A DNA stretch of 19,625 nt from Calditrichota bacterium. Lineage in GTDB: Bacteria > Calditrichota > Calditrichia > RBG-13-44-9 > J075. Shown in pieces: positions 7,289 through 14,928 of the stretch. How positions within the stretch are numbered: the stretch's first letter is position 1; the number at the start of each line of letters is the position of its first letter. Made by a program: the position numbers and the translations under genes. Location: the NCBI GenBank assembly GCA_024275555.1, contig JAJRYW010000361.1, positions 1 to 19,625 of the forward strand, in the 5' to 3' direction. A model generated the notes under the pieces. It had not been told where the DNA came from and ran no database searches. It saw only the letters and a list, made by a program, of their open reading frames with translations.

Positions 7289-7330
7289 AGGAGACCTGGT
7301 TAGAATCTAAGTGCTTTCGCACACTTCGGT

Positions 7331-7394
7331 CCCCGGCCGGCCGGGGTGTCTTCGACAGAGTAAATCGACAATCCCGACCGGCCGGGAGTCGATT
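7331..7394. repeat. Two adjacent GC-rich palindromes between hemN and hemY
   Basis: 7331-7346 (CCCCGGCCGGCCGGGG) is a perfect 16-bp palindrome. At 7363-7394, AATCGAC and GTCGATT enclose TCCCGACCGGCCGGGA, giving a nearly complete hairpin. Both share the CCGGCCGG-type core. They lie in the hemN-hemY gap and could act as a transcriptional attenuator or an mRNA stabiliser, but neither has a clear downstream T-run on the minus strand. Confidence 0.7.
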
Positions 7395-7403
7395 GAGACC
7401 CCG

Positions 7404-7433
7404 ATTAACACCGGGATTAATCCCGGTGTTAAT
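7404..7433. repeat. 30-bp perfect palindrome, copy 2
   Basis: ATTAACACCGGGATT (7404-7418) is followed immediately by its exact reverse complement. It is the same element as 25-56 apart from a compensated pair next to the centre. It is the third palindrome in a row within this gap. Confidence 0.85.
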
Positions 7434-7494
7434 GAAAGTGCCTGACTCAAGTAACCGTTTTATGTGAATAACTTTATTATTCAAGACAACCATC

Positions 7495-8892
7495 CTAAAC
7501 CGTGCGGGAGTAGATCGGTTTGTCTTTCTGGCGATCTTTCTCCAGGTAGGCGTCGAAGGCCATGGCGATATTGCGGATCACCAAACGCCCTTCCTGGCTG
7601 ATTTGCAGGCGATCCGGCAAGAACTCCACCAGGCCGTTCTCGACAAACTCCTGCAGTTTGGGAAAATCGGCGGCGAAATACCGGTCAAAGTCCACCCCGA
7701 ACTGCTCGGCAACCCGGTCTTTAAAGACCCGGTTGTTGCACATAATTTCCGTGATGACATACTTGCGCACCAGGTCATCTTCGTTTAATTTGATGCCGAC
7801 CTCGGTGGGCAACCGCCCTTCATCAACCATCTTCTCATATTCTTTGATGGATTTGACATTCTGGGCGTAAGCGCCGTGCAACTGGCTGATGGCGGTCACC
7901 CCCATTGCCAGCACCTCGGTACCGGCCAGGGTGCTGTAGCCCTGGAAATTCCGGTAAAGGGTATGCTCGAAGAGGGCCTTGCTGAGTTCGTCGTCCGGCT
8001 TGGCAAAGTGATCCATCCCGATGAACACATATCCGGCCTCGGTCAGCCGGTCGATGACCAGTTTCAGGATGCTCAGGCGTTCCGACACATCCGGCATGGC
8101 CTCGGTAGGCAGAACGGTCTGGTGCTTTTTCAGCCAGGGCACATGGGCGTAATTGAACACCGCCAGGCGATCCGGATCGAGTTCCAGCACCCGGTCCAGG
8201 GTATGCCGGTAGGATTCCAGGGTCTGGTAGGGCAGTCCGTAGATCAGGTCGATGTTGACCGAATCAAACCCCAGGCGGCGGCTTTCGGTGATGACGTATT
8301 CATTCTGCTCGTCGCTCTGAATCCGGTTGACGGTTTTTTGCACATGCGGATCAAAATCCTGCACACCGTAACTGACCCGGTTAAAACCCACCTTGCGCAA
8401 AGTGGGCAAATGCTCTTTGGAGATAGTGCGCGGATCGATCTCGATGCTGATCTCCGCATCCGGGGCAATCTGAAAATGATCTTTAATAAACCCGTAGATA
8501 TCCTCGATTTGTTCCGGGGAAAGATAGGTCGGCGTTCCCCCGCCCCAGTGCAGTTGCACCACCTTCCGGCTGGGATCAATCAATTTGCTGACCATTTCGA
8601 TTTCTTTTTTCAGATATTCCAGGTAGCGCTCGATCCGCTCCGGCCGGGATGTAATCACCACATTGCAGCCGCAGAAATAGCATAAACTGTGGCAAAAGGG
8701 AAAGTGAAAATAGAGCGACAGATCGCTCTTATTGTCGCCCCGGTTGGTGGTGCGCAACTCCTCCCGGTACTGCTCCGGCCCAAAACCACGGTGGAATTGC
8801 GGGGCGGTCGGGTAGCTGGTATAGCGGGGTCCGGGACGATTATATTTTTTCAGCAGTTCCAAATCAACATTTATGGCATGATTGCTCGACAT
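7495..8892 (-). CDS. hemN: Oxygen-independent coproporphyrinogen III dehydrogenase
   Basis: A radical-SAM enzyme that decarboxylates two propionates of coproporphyrinogen III to give protoporphyrinogen IX without O2. In its 465 residues, FHFPFCHSLCYFCGCN carries the 4Fe-4S ligands C67, C71 and C74, plus the extra C76 characteristic of true HemN rather than HemW. Other marks are GPRYTSYPTAPQF at the N-terminus and HWGGGTPTYL, the SAM-binding glycine motif. The length matches E. coli HemN. GAGAGGG stands just before ATG 8892, 18 bases after the hemE stop, so it is cotranscribed with hemE. The C-terminal HemN domain is complete. Confidence 0.97.
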   Translation of the reverse strand: MSSNHAINVDLELLKKYNRPGPRYTSYPTAPQFHRGFGPEQYREELRTTNRGDNKSDLSLYFHFPFCHSLCYFCGCNVVITSRPERIERYLEYLKKEIEMVSKLIDPSRKVVQLHWGGGTPTYLSPEQIEDIYGFIKDHFQIAPDAEISIEIDPRTISKEHLPTLRKVGFNRVSYGVQDFDPHVQKTVNRIQSDEQNEYVITESRRLGFDSVNIDLIYGLPYQTLESYRHTLDRVLELDPDRLAVFNYAHVPWLKKHQTVLPTEAMPDVSERLSILKLVIDRLTEAGYVFIGMDHFAKPDDELSKALFEHTLYRNFQGYSTLAGTEVLAMGVTAISQLHGAYAQNVKSIKEYEKMVDEGRLPTEVGIKLNEDDLVRKYVITEIMCNNRVFKDRVAEQFGVDFDRYFAADFPKLQEFVENGLVEFLPDRLQISQEGRLVIRNIAMAFDAYLEKDRQKDKPIYSRTV

Positions 8893-8910
8893 GGCAACCC
8901 TCTCTTTTCT

Positions 8911-9960
8911 TTAAGTATGATAAATAACGCTTTCTTCTTTAACGGCGTTGATGAAAGCGCGGGCGTGATCGACGGGGATATCCGGCAGAATACCGTGTCC
9001 CAGGTTCGCGATATGGCCGGTTCCGGGGCCGAATTCCTCCAGCATGACACGCACCATCTTGCGGATGGTTTCCGGGGAGGCGTAGAGCGCGGTGGGATCA
9101 AAATTGCCCTGCACGGCGATCTGATCGCCCAGTATTTTGCGAGCGGTTTGCGGCGGGATGGTCCAATCCAGGCCGATCACATCTGCGCCGCACTCTTTGA
9201 GGGCATCGAGCCAGATTCCCGCCCCTTTGGCAAAATAGATCACCGGCAGGCCGGGACGGCGCACCGCTTCGATGATCCGCTTTACATAAGGCAGGGCAAA
9301 CTCCCGGAAACCGGCCGGATCGAGAATTCCCGCCCAGGTGTCGAAAATCTGAATGGCGTAGGCGCCGGCGCGCACTTTGGCCTGGCAGTAGCCGATCACC
9401 GCTTCGGTGATCTTCTCCAGCAGTTTGTGCAGCAAATCGGGCCGGTCAAATCGCCAGGCTTTGGCGTGTTTAAAATTCTTGGAGCCGCTGCCTTCGATCA
9501 TGTAGGTCGCCAGCGTCCAGGGCGCGCCGCTGAAACCGATCAAAGGCACCCGGCCGTCCAGCTCTTTGTTGGTGAGGCGGATAGCCTCCAGAACGAACGC
9601 CAGTTTTTCTTGCGCATCCACCGGCTGCAATTGGGCCATATCCGCCTCGGAGCGAATCGGACTGGGAAATACCGGGCCGCGTCTTTCTAAAAATTGCAGT
9701 TCCATGCCCATCGCCTCGGGGATCACCAGGATATCCGAGAACAGGATGGCCGCATCTACGCCCACAATATCCACCGGCTGGATGGTCACCTCCGCGGCCA
9801 ACTCCGGCGTTTTATACATGGTGATGAAATCATAGTTTTTGCGCACGGCCCGGTATTCCGGCAAATAGCGTCCCGCCTGGCGCATCATCCAGACCGGGGT
9901 GCGCTCTACCGGCTGACGTAAACAGGCGCGTAAGAATAAATCATTTTTCAGTGTGCTCAT
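8911..9960 (-). CDS. hemE: Uroporphyrinogen III decarboxylase
   Basis: Removes four acetate carboxyls from uroporphyrinogen III to give coproporphyrinogen III, the substrate of HemN encoded next to it. The 349-residue protein shows the family signature RTPVWMMRQAGRYLPEYR (20-37, with substrate-binding R27 and R31). It also has DAAILFSDILV, where D76 is the pyrrole-NH-binding aspartate, and GFSGAPWTLATYMIEG. It starts at ATG 9960, 39 bases after the hemD stop, with GGAG about ten bases upstream. No anomalies. Confidence 0.97.
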   Translation of the reverse strand: MSTLKNDLFLRACLRQPVERTPVWMMRQAGRYLPEYRAVRKNYDFITMYKTPELAAEVTIQPVDIVGVDAAILFSDILVIPEAMGMELQFLERRGPVFPSPIRSEADMAQLQPVDAQEKLAFVLEAIRLTNKELDGRVPLIGFSGAPWTLATYMIEGSGSKNFKHAKAWRFDRPDLLHKLLEKITEAVIGYCQAKVRAGAYAIQIFDTWAGILDPAGFREFALPYVKRIIEAVRRPGLPVIYFAKGAGIWLDALKECGADVIGLDWTIPPQTARKILGDQIAVQGNFDPTALYASPETIRKMVRVMLEEFGPGTGHIANLGHGILPDIPVDHARAFINAVKEESVIYHT

Positions 9961-9999
9961 AACTCTTTTTCTCCGAATCTCTTCATCATCGTTTCCGGT

Positions 10000-10791
10000 T
10001 TATCCTCGCGTGGAGACAATTTTAAGCAAACTTGTATCAAAATAATTTTCCAGCATTTTTCCGATTTCTTCCGCGGACGGTTTTGCCGCGGTGCGGGCAA
10101 CGGTTAACCCCAGCCGTTTCAGGTGCATGGCGGTGGACGGCCCCAGGGCAAACATCTGCTTTTGGCGCAACAAGTCTTTGCCGTGAATCCGGTCAAGCAA
10201 ATAATCCACGCTGCTGGGACTGGTAAATAAAACAGCGTCGGTTTCGTCAATCAGTTTCTCCGGTATCAAATCCGTATCAAGCGGCTCGGCGACCAGGTGA
10301 TAGATCGGGAGCCGCTCCAGGTGCAGATTTTCAGGAACGGTCAGGCGAATTTTTTGCAGCGATTCAACGCTGGTAAAATGAACCCAGCGTTCGGATTCTG
10401 CCCTGGTCTGCCGGGAAATTTTTTTCAGCAGGTCCTGCAAATTAGACGCCTGCACCGTAGCCGCAATGCCAGGGAAATGGGCCGATAGTTGGAGGGCTGT
10501 CTTCTTCCCCACCACGCCAAGTATTAACGAATCGGGCAATTGAATCTGATGTTGCCGGAGCATTTGGGCAAAAAACCCCACGCCGTTGGCGCTGCTGAGG
10601 ATCAGGCCGTCGTAGCGGCTTAAACGGAGCAACACGCGCACGGCGACCGTCAGCCGGTCTGCGGGGAGCAGACGGGCGGAGAAGAGCGGCAATTGCACCG
10701 GCCGGGCCCCCTTCTCAATCAGTGCATTGGAAAAAGAGGGCGAGAGATTACGGCTGCCGCAGATCAGGATTCTTTTTCCGGCAATGCTCAT
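10000..10791 (-). CDS. hemD: Uroporphyrinogen III synthase
   Basis: Closes hydroxymethylbilane into uroporphyrinogen III with inversion of ring D. HemD proteins are poorly conserved, so the call rests on the two-domain length (263 residues), scattered motifs and position. The motifs are GKRILICGSR at the start, LILSSANGVGFFAQML, VLFTSPSSVDYLL and MFALGPSTAMHLKRLGL. Its ATG overlaps the hemC stop by four bases (ATGA), implying translational coupling with the enzyme that makes its unstable substrate. It is followed by hemE 39 bases downstream. Confidence 0.92.
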   Translation of the reverse strand: MSIAGKRILICGSRNLSPSFSNALIEKGARPVQLPLFSARLLPADRLTVAVRVLLRLSRYDGLILSSANGVGFFAQMLRQHQIQLPDSLILGVVGKKTALQLSAHFPGIAATVQASNLQDLLKKISRQTRAESERWVHFTSVESLQKIRLTVPENLHLERLPIYHLVAEPLDTDLIPEKLIDETDAVLFTSPSSVDYLLDRIHGKDLLRQKQMFALGPSTAMHLKRLGLTVARTAAKPSAEEIGKMLENYFDTSLLKIVSTRG

Positions 10792-11732
10792 TTTTCCGCC
10801 CCGGGTTGGCTGTTCAAAATTTCCGCCAGAATTTCTTTACCGCCGGCGGCCAGCAACTCCCGGGCAACCCGCACGCCGATTTGTTCGGTCTGGGCAACCG
10901 GCCCTTCCGCCCGGGCGGTTAACTTTTGCCGGCCGTCCAGGGTGCAGACGCATCCGCGCAGTTTCAATTGATCTCCCTGTACTTCAGCGTGGGCGCCGAT
11001 GGGGATCTGGCAGCCCCCTTCCAGGGTGCGCAGCATGGCCCGTTCCGCCAGCGCCGCAACTTGCGAGGGACGGTGATTGATGGCCCGCAGCACTTCCCGC
11101 ACTTGCCTATCCTGCTCACGAGTGGTAATCGCAAAGCTCCCCTGGCCCACCGCCGGCAAGAGCACCTCGGTGGAAATTTTTTCACTGATCCGCTTGCCCC
11201 AGCCCAATCGCTCGATGCCGGCCACCGCCAAAATCATGGCGTCCCAATCGGATTCATCAAACTTTTTGAAGCGGGTGTTGAGGTTTCCCCGCAGGTCCAT
11301 GATGTTCAGATCCGGGCGCTGGTAAAGAAGCTGGGCCTGGCGGCGCAGGCTGCCGGTGGCAACGGTTGCACCCTTTGGTAAATCGGACCATTTGGAATAT
11401 CTTTTGGAAATAAAGGCGTCGCGCACATCCCACCGCTCGGTAATGGCGGCCAGGCAGATGCCCCCCGGGAGACGGGTGGGCAAATCCTTCAGACTGTGCA
11501 CGGCAATGTCTATTTCATCCTTCAGCATGGCGATATCCAATTCCTTGGTAAACAGCGCCTTATCGCCAATTTTTGCCAGGGGAACATCCAGAATCTTGTC
11601 GCCCTTGGTTTTAATTATCTCGATTCTGATATCCAGGTCGGGGAAGGTATCGCTGAGGTGTTTATGCACCCAGTTGGTTTGCCAGAGCGCCAGTTCACTT
11701 CCGCGGGTTCCGATGGTAATGGTTCGGCTCAT
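10788..11732 (-). CDS. hemC: Hydroxymethylbilane synthase (porphobilinogen deaminase)
   Basis: Polymerises four porphobilinogens into linear hydroxymethylbilane on a covalent dipyrromethane cofactor. Residues seen in the 314-residue protein are the N-terminal TIGTRGSELALWQ, HSLKDLPTRLP with the catalytic aspartate D83, TGSLRRQAQL and RGNLNTR for substrate binding, and GGCQIPIGAHA with cofactor-attachment C241. It starts three bases after the hemA stop, with a GGAG inside the hemA 3' end, and overlaps hemD by four bases. Confidence 0.97.
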   Translation of the reverse strand: MSRTITIGTRGSELALWQTNWVHKHLSDTFPDLDIRIEIIKTKGDKILDVPLAKIGDKALFTKELDIAMLKDEIDIAVHSLKDLPTRLPGGICLAAITERWDVRDAFISKRYSKWSDLPKGATVATGSLRRQAQLLYQRPDLNIMDLRGNLNTRFKKFDESDWDAMILAVAGIERLGWGKRISEKISTEVLLPAVGQGSFAITTREQDRQVREVLRAINHRPSQVAALAERAMLRTLEGGCQIPIGAHAEVQGDQLKLRGCVCTLDGRQKLTARAEGPVAQTEQIGVRVARELLAAGGKEILAEILNSQPGAEK

Positions 11733-11735
11733 TCA

Positions 11736-13019
11736 TCATTCTCCAAGGTCAAAAATTTCTCTCAGAATGTGGATTTTGGTGGCGCTGTCGATAGCGCCGT
11801 TGTTATTGTCGTGGTCGTTAAAACGCTTGATCTGGCTGAGCGGCAGGTGCAGGAACTTGTTCAGCAATCCGCGGGACAATCGCTCCATCTGTTCAAATTC
11901 ATCCGGGTCGGTGCGATGGCGATATTTCTCCAATTCCATCTCGCGGATGGCTTCAAACTTTTCCCGCAAGGCCACGATGGTGGGGGTCAGCGTCAGCGAT
12001 TGACGCCATTTCTGGAACAAAGCGACTTCTTCATTAATCATCTCTTCCGCCAATGGTAATTCATCACGTCTTTTTTGCAGGTTATGATCCACAATTTGCT
12101 GGAGTGAATCGATATCATTCAGGAATACGTTGCTGAGCTTGTTGATTTCGGGATCAAAGTCGCGGGGAACGGCAATATCAATAAAAAACAGGGGGCTGCT
12201 TTTGCGCGAGGAGCGGTTGGTTTTGACGTCGTCTTTCGAGAGGATGCAGTTCGGCGCCCCGGTGGAGCCGATGACCAGGTCCACCTGGTTCAACAGCGAT
12301 TTGAACGACTCAAACGGATGCGGATGTGCGCCCAACTCCCCGGCCAGCGCTTCGGCTTTACTGAAGGTGCGGTTGGTGATAAAGATTTCACCGATACCTT
12401 TCTTTTTCAGATGGCGGGCCACCAACTGGCCGGTCTCCCCTGCCCCGATCAACAGGGCTTTTTGCTTGCTGAGGTCCCGGAATATTTTCTGAGCCAGTTC
12501 CACCGCCGCGTAGGCAACACTGACCGCCCCGCTGGCCACGCTGGTGTCGGTGCGCACGCGTTTGCTGACCTGAAGCGCGGTGGTAAACATGCGCGAGAGC
12601 AATGTTTTGACGGTCTCGCCCTCCATGGCTAATTTGAGCGCGTCCTTCACCTGCCCGGTAATCTGCGGCTCGCCCAAAACCATCGATTCCAAACCGGAGG
12701 TGACCCGGAACAAATGATGGCAGGCCGCTTCATCGGTATAAATATAGAAGTGCTCATACTCTTCCGGATCAATTTCTTTGCGGTAGGCGGCCAGGAAACG
12801 GTGCATATACTCCCGCACCGATTGATCTTCCGGCAGGGAAATATAGACCTCGGTGCGATTGCAGGTGGAGAGAATCACCGTTTCTTCTGCCGGAGTATTT
12901 TGCAGAATAGCCGGCAACAGGGTGGAGATTTCCTCCGGGGTAAAAGCAATTTTTTCCCGCAGTTTGATATCCGACTGCTTAAAACTGGTTCCGAACAGGG
13001 CGATTTGCTTGCTTTTCAT
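11736..13019 (-). CDS. hemA: Glutamyl-tRNA reductase
   Basis: NADPH-dependent reduction of glutamyl-tRNA(Glu) to glutamate-1-semialdehyde, the committed step of the C5 tetrapyrrole route. Visible in 427 residues: ILSTCNRTEVY with the thioester-forming C53, SGLESMVLGEPQITGQVK (108-125), the NADPH-binding LLIGAGETGQLVARHL (G192-G197), FFIDIAVPRDFDP, and a C-terminal helical dimerisation region. The start ATG has AAGGTGA upstream and follows the ccsA-like gene by nine bases. HemA is commonly controlled by heme-dependent proteolysis near its N-terminus, but I cannot judge that from sequence. Confidence 0.97.
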   Translation of the reverse strand: MKSKQIALFGTSFKQSDIKLREKIAFTPEEISTLLPAILQNTPAEETVILSTCNRTEVYISLPEDQSVREYMHRFLAAYRKEIDPEEYEHFYIYTDEAACHHLFRVTSGLESMVLGEPQITGQVKDALKLAMEGETVKTLLSRMFTTALQVSKRVRTDTSVASGAVSVAYAAVELAQKIFRDLSKQKALLIGAGETGQLVARHLKKKGIGEIFITNRTFSKAEALAGELGAHPHPFESFKSLLNQVDLVIGSTGAPNCILSKDDVKTNRSSRKSSPLFFIDIAVPRDFDPEINKLSNVFLNDIDSLQQIVDHNLQKRRDELPLAEEMINEEVALFQKWRQSLTLTPTIVALREKFEAIREMELEKYRHRTDPDEFEQMERLSRGLLNKFLHLPLSQIKRFNDHDNNNGAIDSATKIHILREIFDLGE

Positions 13020-13028
13020 AATTTCACC

Positions 13029-13859
13029 TTAAGCAAATTGATGAAAGCTCGTCGCAAAAAGGTTAACTAAAACGACAGAAAGAAGAATCACTAAAAACCC
13101 AATCATCGACAGGTAGGCCAGCGACTTGCCCGTCCAATGGCCAATCTTCTTTCCAAAAATTAAGATCCCGTAAATCATCCAGGTCACGTAAGTTGTGGTA
13201 ACCTTGGGATCGAAATGAGAGGCGCCGGGCTGCACCTGCTTCCAATAGAGAATCCCCAAAAAGATGGCCACGCTCAACAGCAGGAACCCCAGGGTGGCAG
13301 CCTTGGTATTCATTTCGCTCAACTCCTCCAGGGAGGGTAAACGACTGTAAATAGTACCGAACTGGGCATTTTTTATATTGTAGAAAAGCAATAAATACAT
13401 TAGACTAAACAGGGCGGAAACAAAAAGCGCCGAGTAGCTGAGCATTGCCGAAGCCGTGTGGAGGGCAAAAGAACGGTCTTCAAAAATCGCCGGTATTGCC
13501 GCATGTTTGTTTGCTAATGCGGAGGATACCACCTGCAGGGCAAATACCAGCACCACCACAAATACACCGGTGGTTTTAATTTTTAAACGTTTCTCTATAT
13601 AAAAATAGCTGATGATAATTCCGAAGGCCAGAAACGAGGCCCCTTCGAAAAGATTGACAATCGGGAAATGCTGATGCACAATTCCGCGAATTACCAGGAG
13701 GAATAGATGCAATACCACTGTTACCGGAAGCAGCCAGGAGATAACCCGCTCGCTGCGTTTTTTCAATTTGAAAAAATGAACCCCGTACCAATAAAGGAGC
13801 ACCGCATAGAGAATTGGCACAGTCACATTTACAACGTTCAAAAGAGATGTCATCATCAA
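13029..13859 (-). CDS. ccsA: CcsA/HemX-like cytochrome c assembly membrane protein
   Basis: A 276-residue polytopic protein with about eight hydrophobic segments (roughly 8-30, 41-61, 68-88, 97-115, 134-160, 187-207, 221-236 and 246-270). Histidines at membrane edges (H51, H62/H64, H134, H215) fit the heme-handling pattern of the CcmC/CcsA family. A FPIVNLFEG loop is seen, but I do not see the full tryptophan-rich WWD motif. It leads the hem operon, as hemX-like genes do beside hemA in other bacteria. The role could be heme export for cytochrome c maturation (with an unlinked CcsB) or, as shown for Bacillus HemX, control of HemA level. GAGGTGAT precedes a run of ATG codons; 13859 is the first. 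Confidence 0.8.
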   Translation of the reverse strand: MMMTSLLNVVNVTVPILYAVLLYWYGVHFFKLKKRSERVISWLLPVTVVLHLFLLVIRGIVHQHFPIVNLFEGASFLAFGIIISYFYIEKRLKIKTTGVFVVVLVFALQVVSSALANKHAAIPAIFEDRSFALHTASAMLSYSALFVSALFSLMYLLLFYNIKNAQFGTIYSRLPSLEELSEMNTKAATLGFLLLSVAIFLGILYWKQVQPGASHFDPKVTTTYVTWMIYGILIFGKKIGHWTGKSLAYLSMIGFLVILLSVVLVNLFATSFHQFA

Positions 13860-14140
13860 TCACCTCAATTTTTCACAGTGAAATCAAAAATCAACTATCA
13901 AATGTAATACCAAACAGGCGCAAGAAACAAGAATGGAGAAAATATTGTTAATAAGAGCAGGCATACTTCCTTTAATTACAACTACTTAAAAAAACATCAA
14001 TTAATGCCGTGGCTATACAGGCAACTTCCGGCTCTACCGAAAAACCGATTCGAAACGGCACAAGAGCGTTTCAATATGAAAAAGTAAACCGCTGACTGAA
14101 GAATGGTCGGCAATTTCCGTAATTATATCCAGGAGGTTTT
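13860..14140. other. Divergent intergenic region between hem operon and thioredoxin-like gene
   Basis: A 281-bp AT-rich interval that must hold the promoter for the leftward hem operon and that of the rightward gene at 14141. I found no convincing -35/-10 pair, operator palindrome or riboswitch-like structure. The only clear signal is AGGAGG (about 14132-14137) before ATG 14141. Confidence 0.5.
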
Positions 14141-14653
14141 ATGAAAGGCTTATTAGTCAGCACCCTGATCATTTTAATTGCCTTTTCGGGTCTTATGTTC
14201 GCCCGGGGCGACCAGGAGAAAATCGGTTACGATCCCAACCGGGACCCGCAGAAAGATTTGGCAAGCGCAATAGAAAAAGCGCAGCAAACCGGGCAGCATA
14301 TTCTGCTTAAGGTAGGCGGCGAGTGGTGCAGTTGGTGTCACTACCTGGAAAAGTTTTTTAAAAGCCATCCCAGGTTAGAGGAAGAATTACTGAAGCGGTT
14401 CATTGTGGTAAAGGTCAACTACAGCAAAGAGAACAAGAACGAGGCTTTTTTATCCCAATTTCCCAAGATTGAGGGGTATCCTCACTTTTTTGTACTGGAT
14501 TCCAATGGGAAACTACTGCACTCCCAGAACACGGCGGAATTAGAGGAAGGCAAGGGTTATTCGCCGGAGAAGATGCGCGAGTTTATCGAGAAGTGGGGCG
14601 GCAAACCGCTCACGGAAACACCGGAAGAAAATCATTCTCCCAAATCAAATTAA
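14141..14653 (+). CDS. Exported thioredoxin-fold protein with WCSWC active site
   Basis: 170 residues. The N-terminal segment MKGLLVSTLIILIAFSGLMF followed by AR looks like a Sec signal peptide without a lipobox cysteine, so the mature protein is probably periplasmic. The thioredoxin core shows a strand (HILLKVGG), then E61-W-C63-S-W-C66-H-Y-L-E, then the cis-proline loop IEGYPHFFV (P114). The CSWC dipeptide and the C-terminal tail match thioredoxin_7/DUF255-like disulfide proteins more than classical thioredoxin (CGPC). A role in reducing or isomerising exported cysteines, perhaps apocytochromes given the divergent ccsA-like gene, is inference. A strong AGGAGG precedes the start. The stop is followed directly by the tRNA promoter. 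Confidence 0.8.
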   Translation: MKGLLVSTLIILIAFSGLMFARGDQEKIGYDPNRDPQKDLASAIEKAQQTGQHILLKVGGEWCSWCHYLEKFFKSHPRLEEELLKRFIVVKVNYSKENKNEAFLSQFPKIEGYPHFFVLDSNGKLLHSQNTAELEEGKGYSPEKMREFIEKWGGKPLTETPEENHSPKSN

Positions 14654-14655
14654 AT

Positions 14656-14684
14656 TTGATTTGCCGCCCGGCCGATTGTATATT
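14656..14684 (+). promoter_or_regulatory. Predicted sigma-70-type promoter of tRNA-Thr
   Basis: TTGATT (14656-14661) and TATATT (14679-14684) are separated by 17 bases, and the tRNA begins 15 bases after the -10 box. This is the expected geometry for a housekeeping promoter. The -35 box overlaps an AT-rich inverted repeat (14642-14651 with 14653-14662) at the end of the upstream gene. Confidence 0.6.
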
Positions 14685-14699
14685 TGGCGCGATTTTAAA

Positions 14700-14772
14700 G
14701 CCACCGTAGCTCAGCTGGTAGAGCAGTTCACTCGTAATGAACGGGTCGCAGGTTCGACTCCTGTCGGTGGCT
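14700..14772 (+). tRNA. tRNA-Thr (anticodon CGT)
   Basis: A full cloverleaf folds by eye. Acceptor GCCACCG (14700-14706) pairs with CGGTGGC (14765-14771). The D-stem is GCTC/GAGC, the anticodon stem GTTCA/TGAAC around loop CTCGTAA (anticodon CGT at 14733-14735, reading ACG), and the T arm GCAGG-TTCGACT-CCTGT. The base after the acceptor is T, suiting threonine. The 3' CCA is not encoded. It is followed at once by a terminator, so it is a single-tRNA transcript. Confidence 0.97.
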
Positions 14773-14773
14773 C

Positions 14774-14808
14774 AAAAGGTGAGGTAGAACGGCCTCACCT
14801 TTTTTTTT
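14774..14808 (+). terminator. Intrinsic terminator after tRNA-Thr
   Basis: AAAAGGTGAGG (14774-14784) pairs perfectly with CCTCACCTTTT around an eight-base loop and runs into a T tract ending at 14808. It separates the tRNA from the decarboxylase operon that begins 120 bases later. Confidence 0.93.
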
Positions 14809-14928
14809 ATCCACAAAAGCTGATAAAAATCATTCCCTCTCCTGTGTAAAATCATTGTCTGAAATAGTTAAACTCGCCATCTTTGCGGGCGTTTATAGAA
14901 GTTGTTCGGCTAACACGAGGTAATCAAT

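Noticed and set aside
8689..9690. A 333-codon open frame on the plus strand, antisense to hemE and the start of hemN
   Set aside because: It mirrors hemE, which has full family motifs on the other strand. The translation has no recognisable domain and reflects the GC-rich codon pattern.
13860..14140. Riboswitch or heme-responsive operator upstream of the hem operon
   Set aside because: No conserved aptamer-like structure, palindromic operator or credible promoter boxes could be identified by eye.
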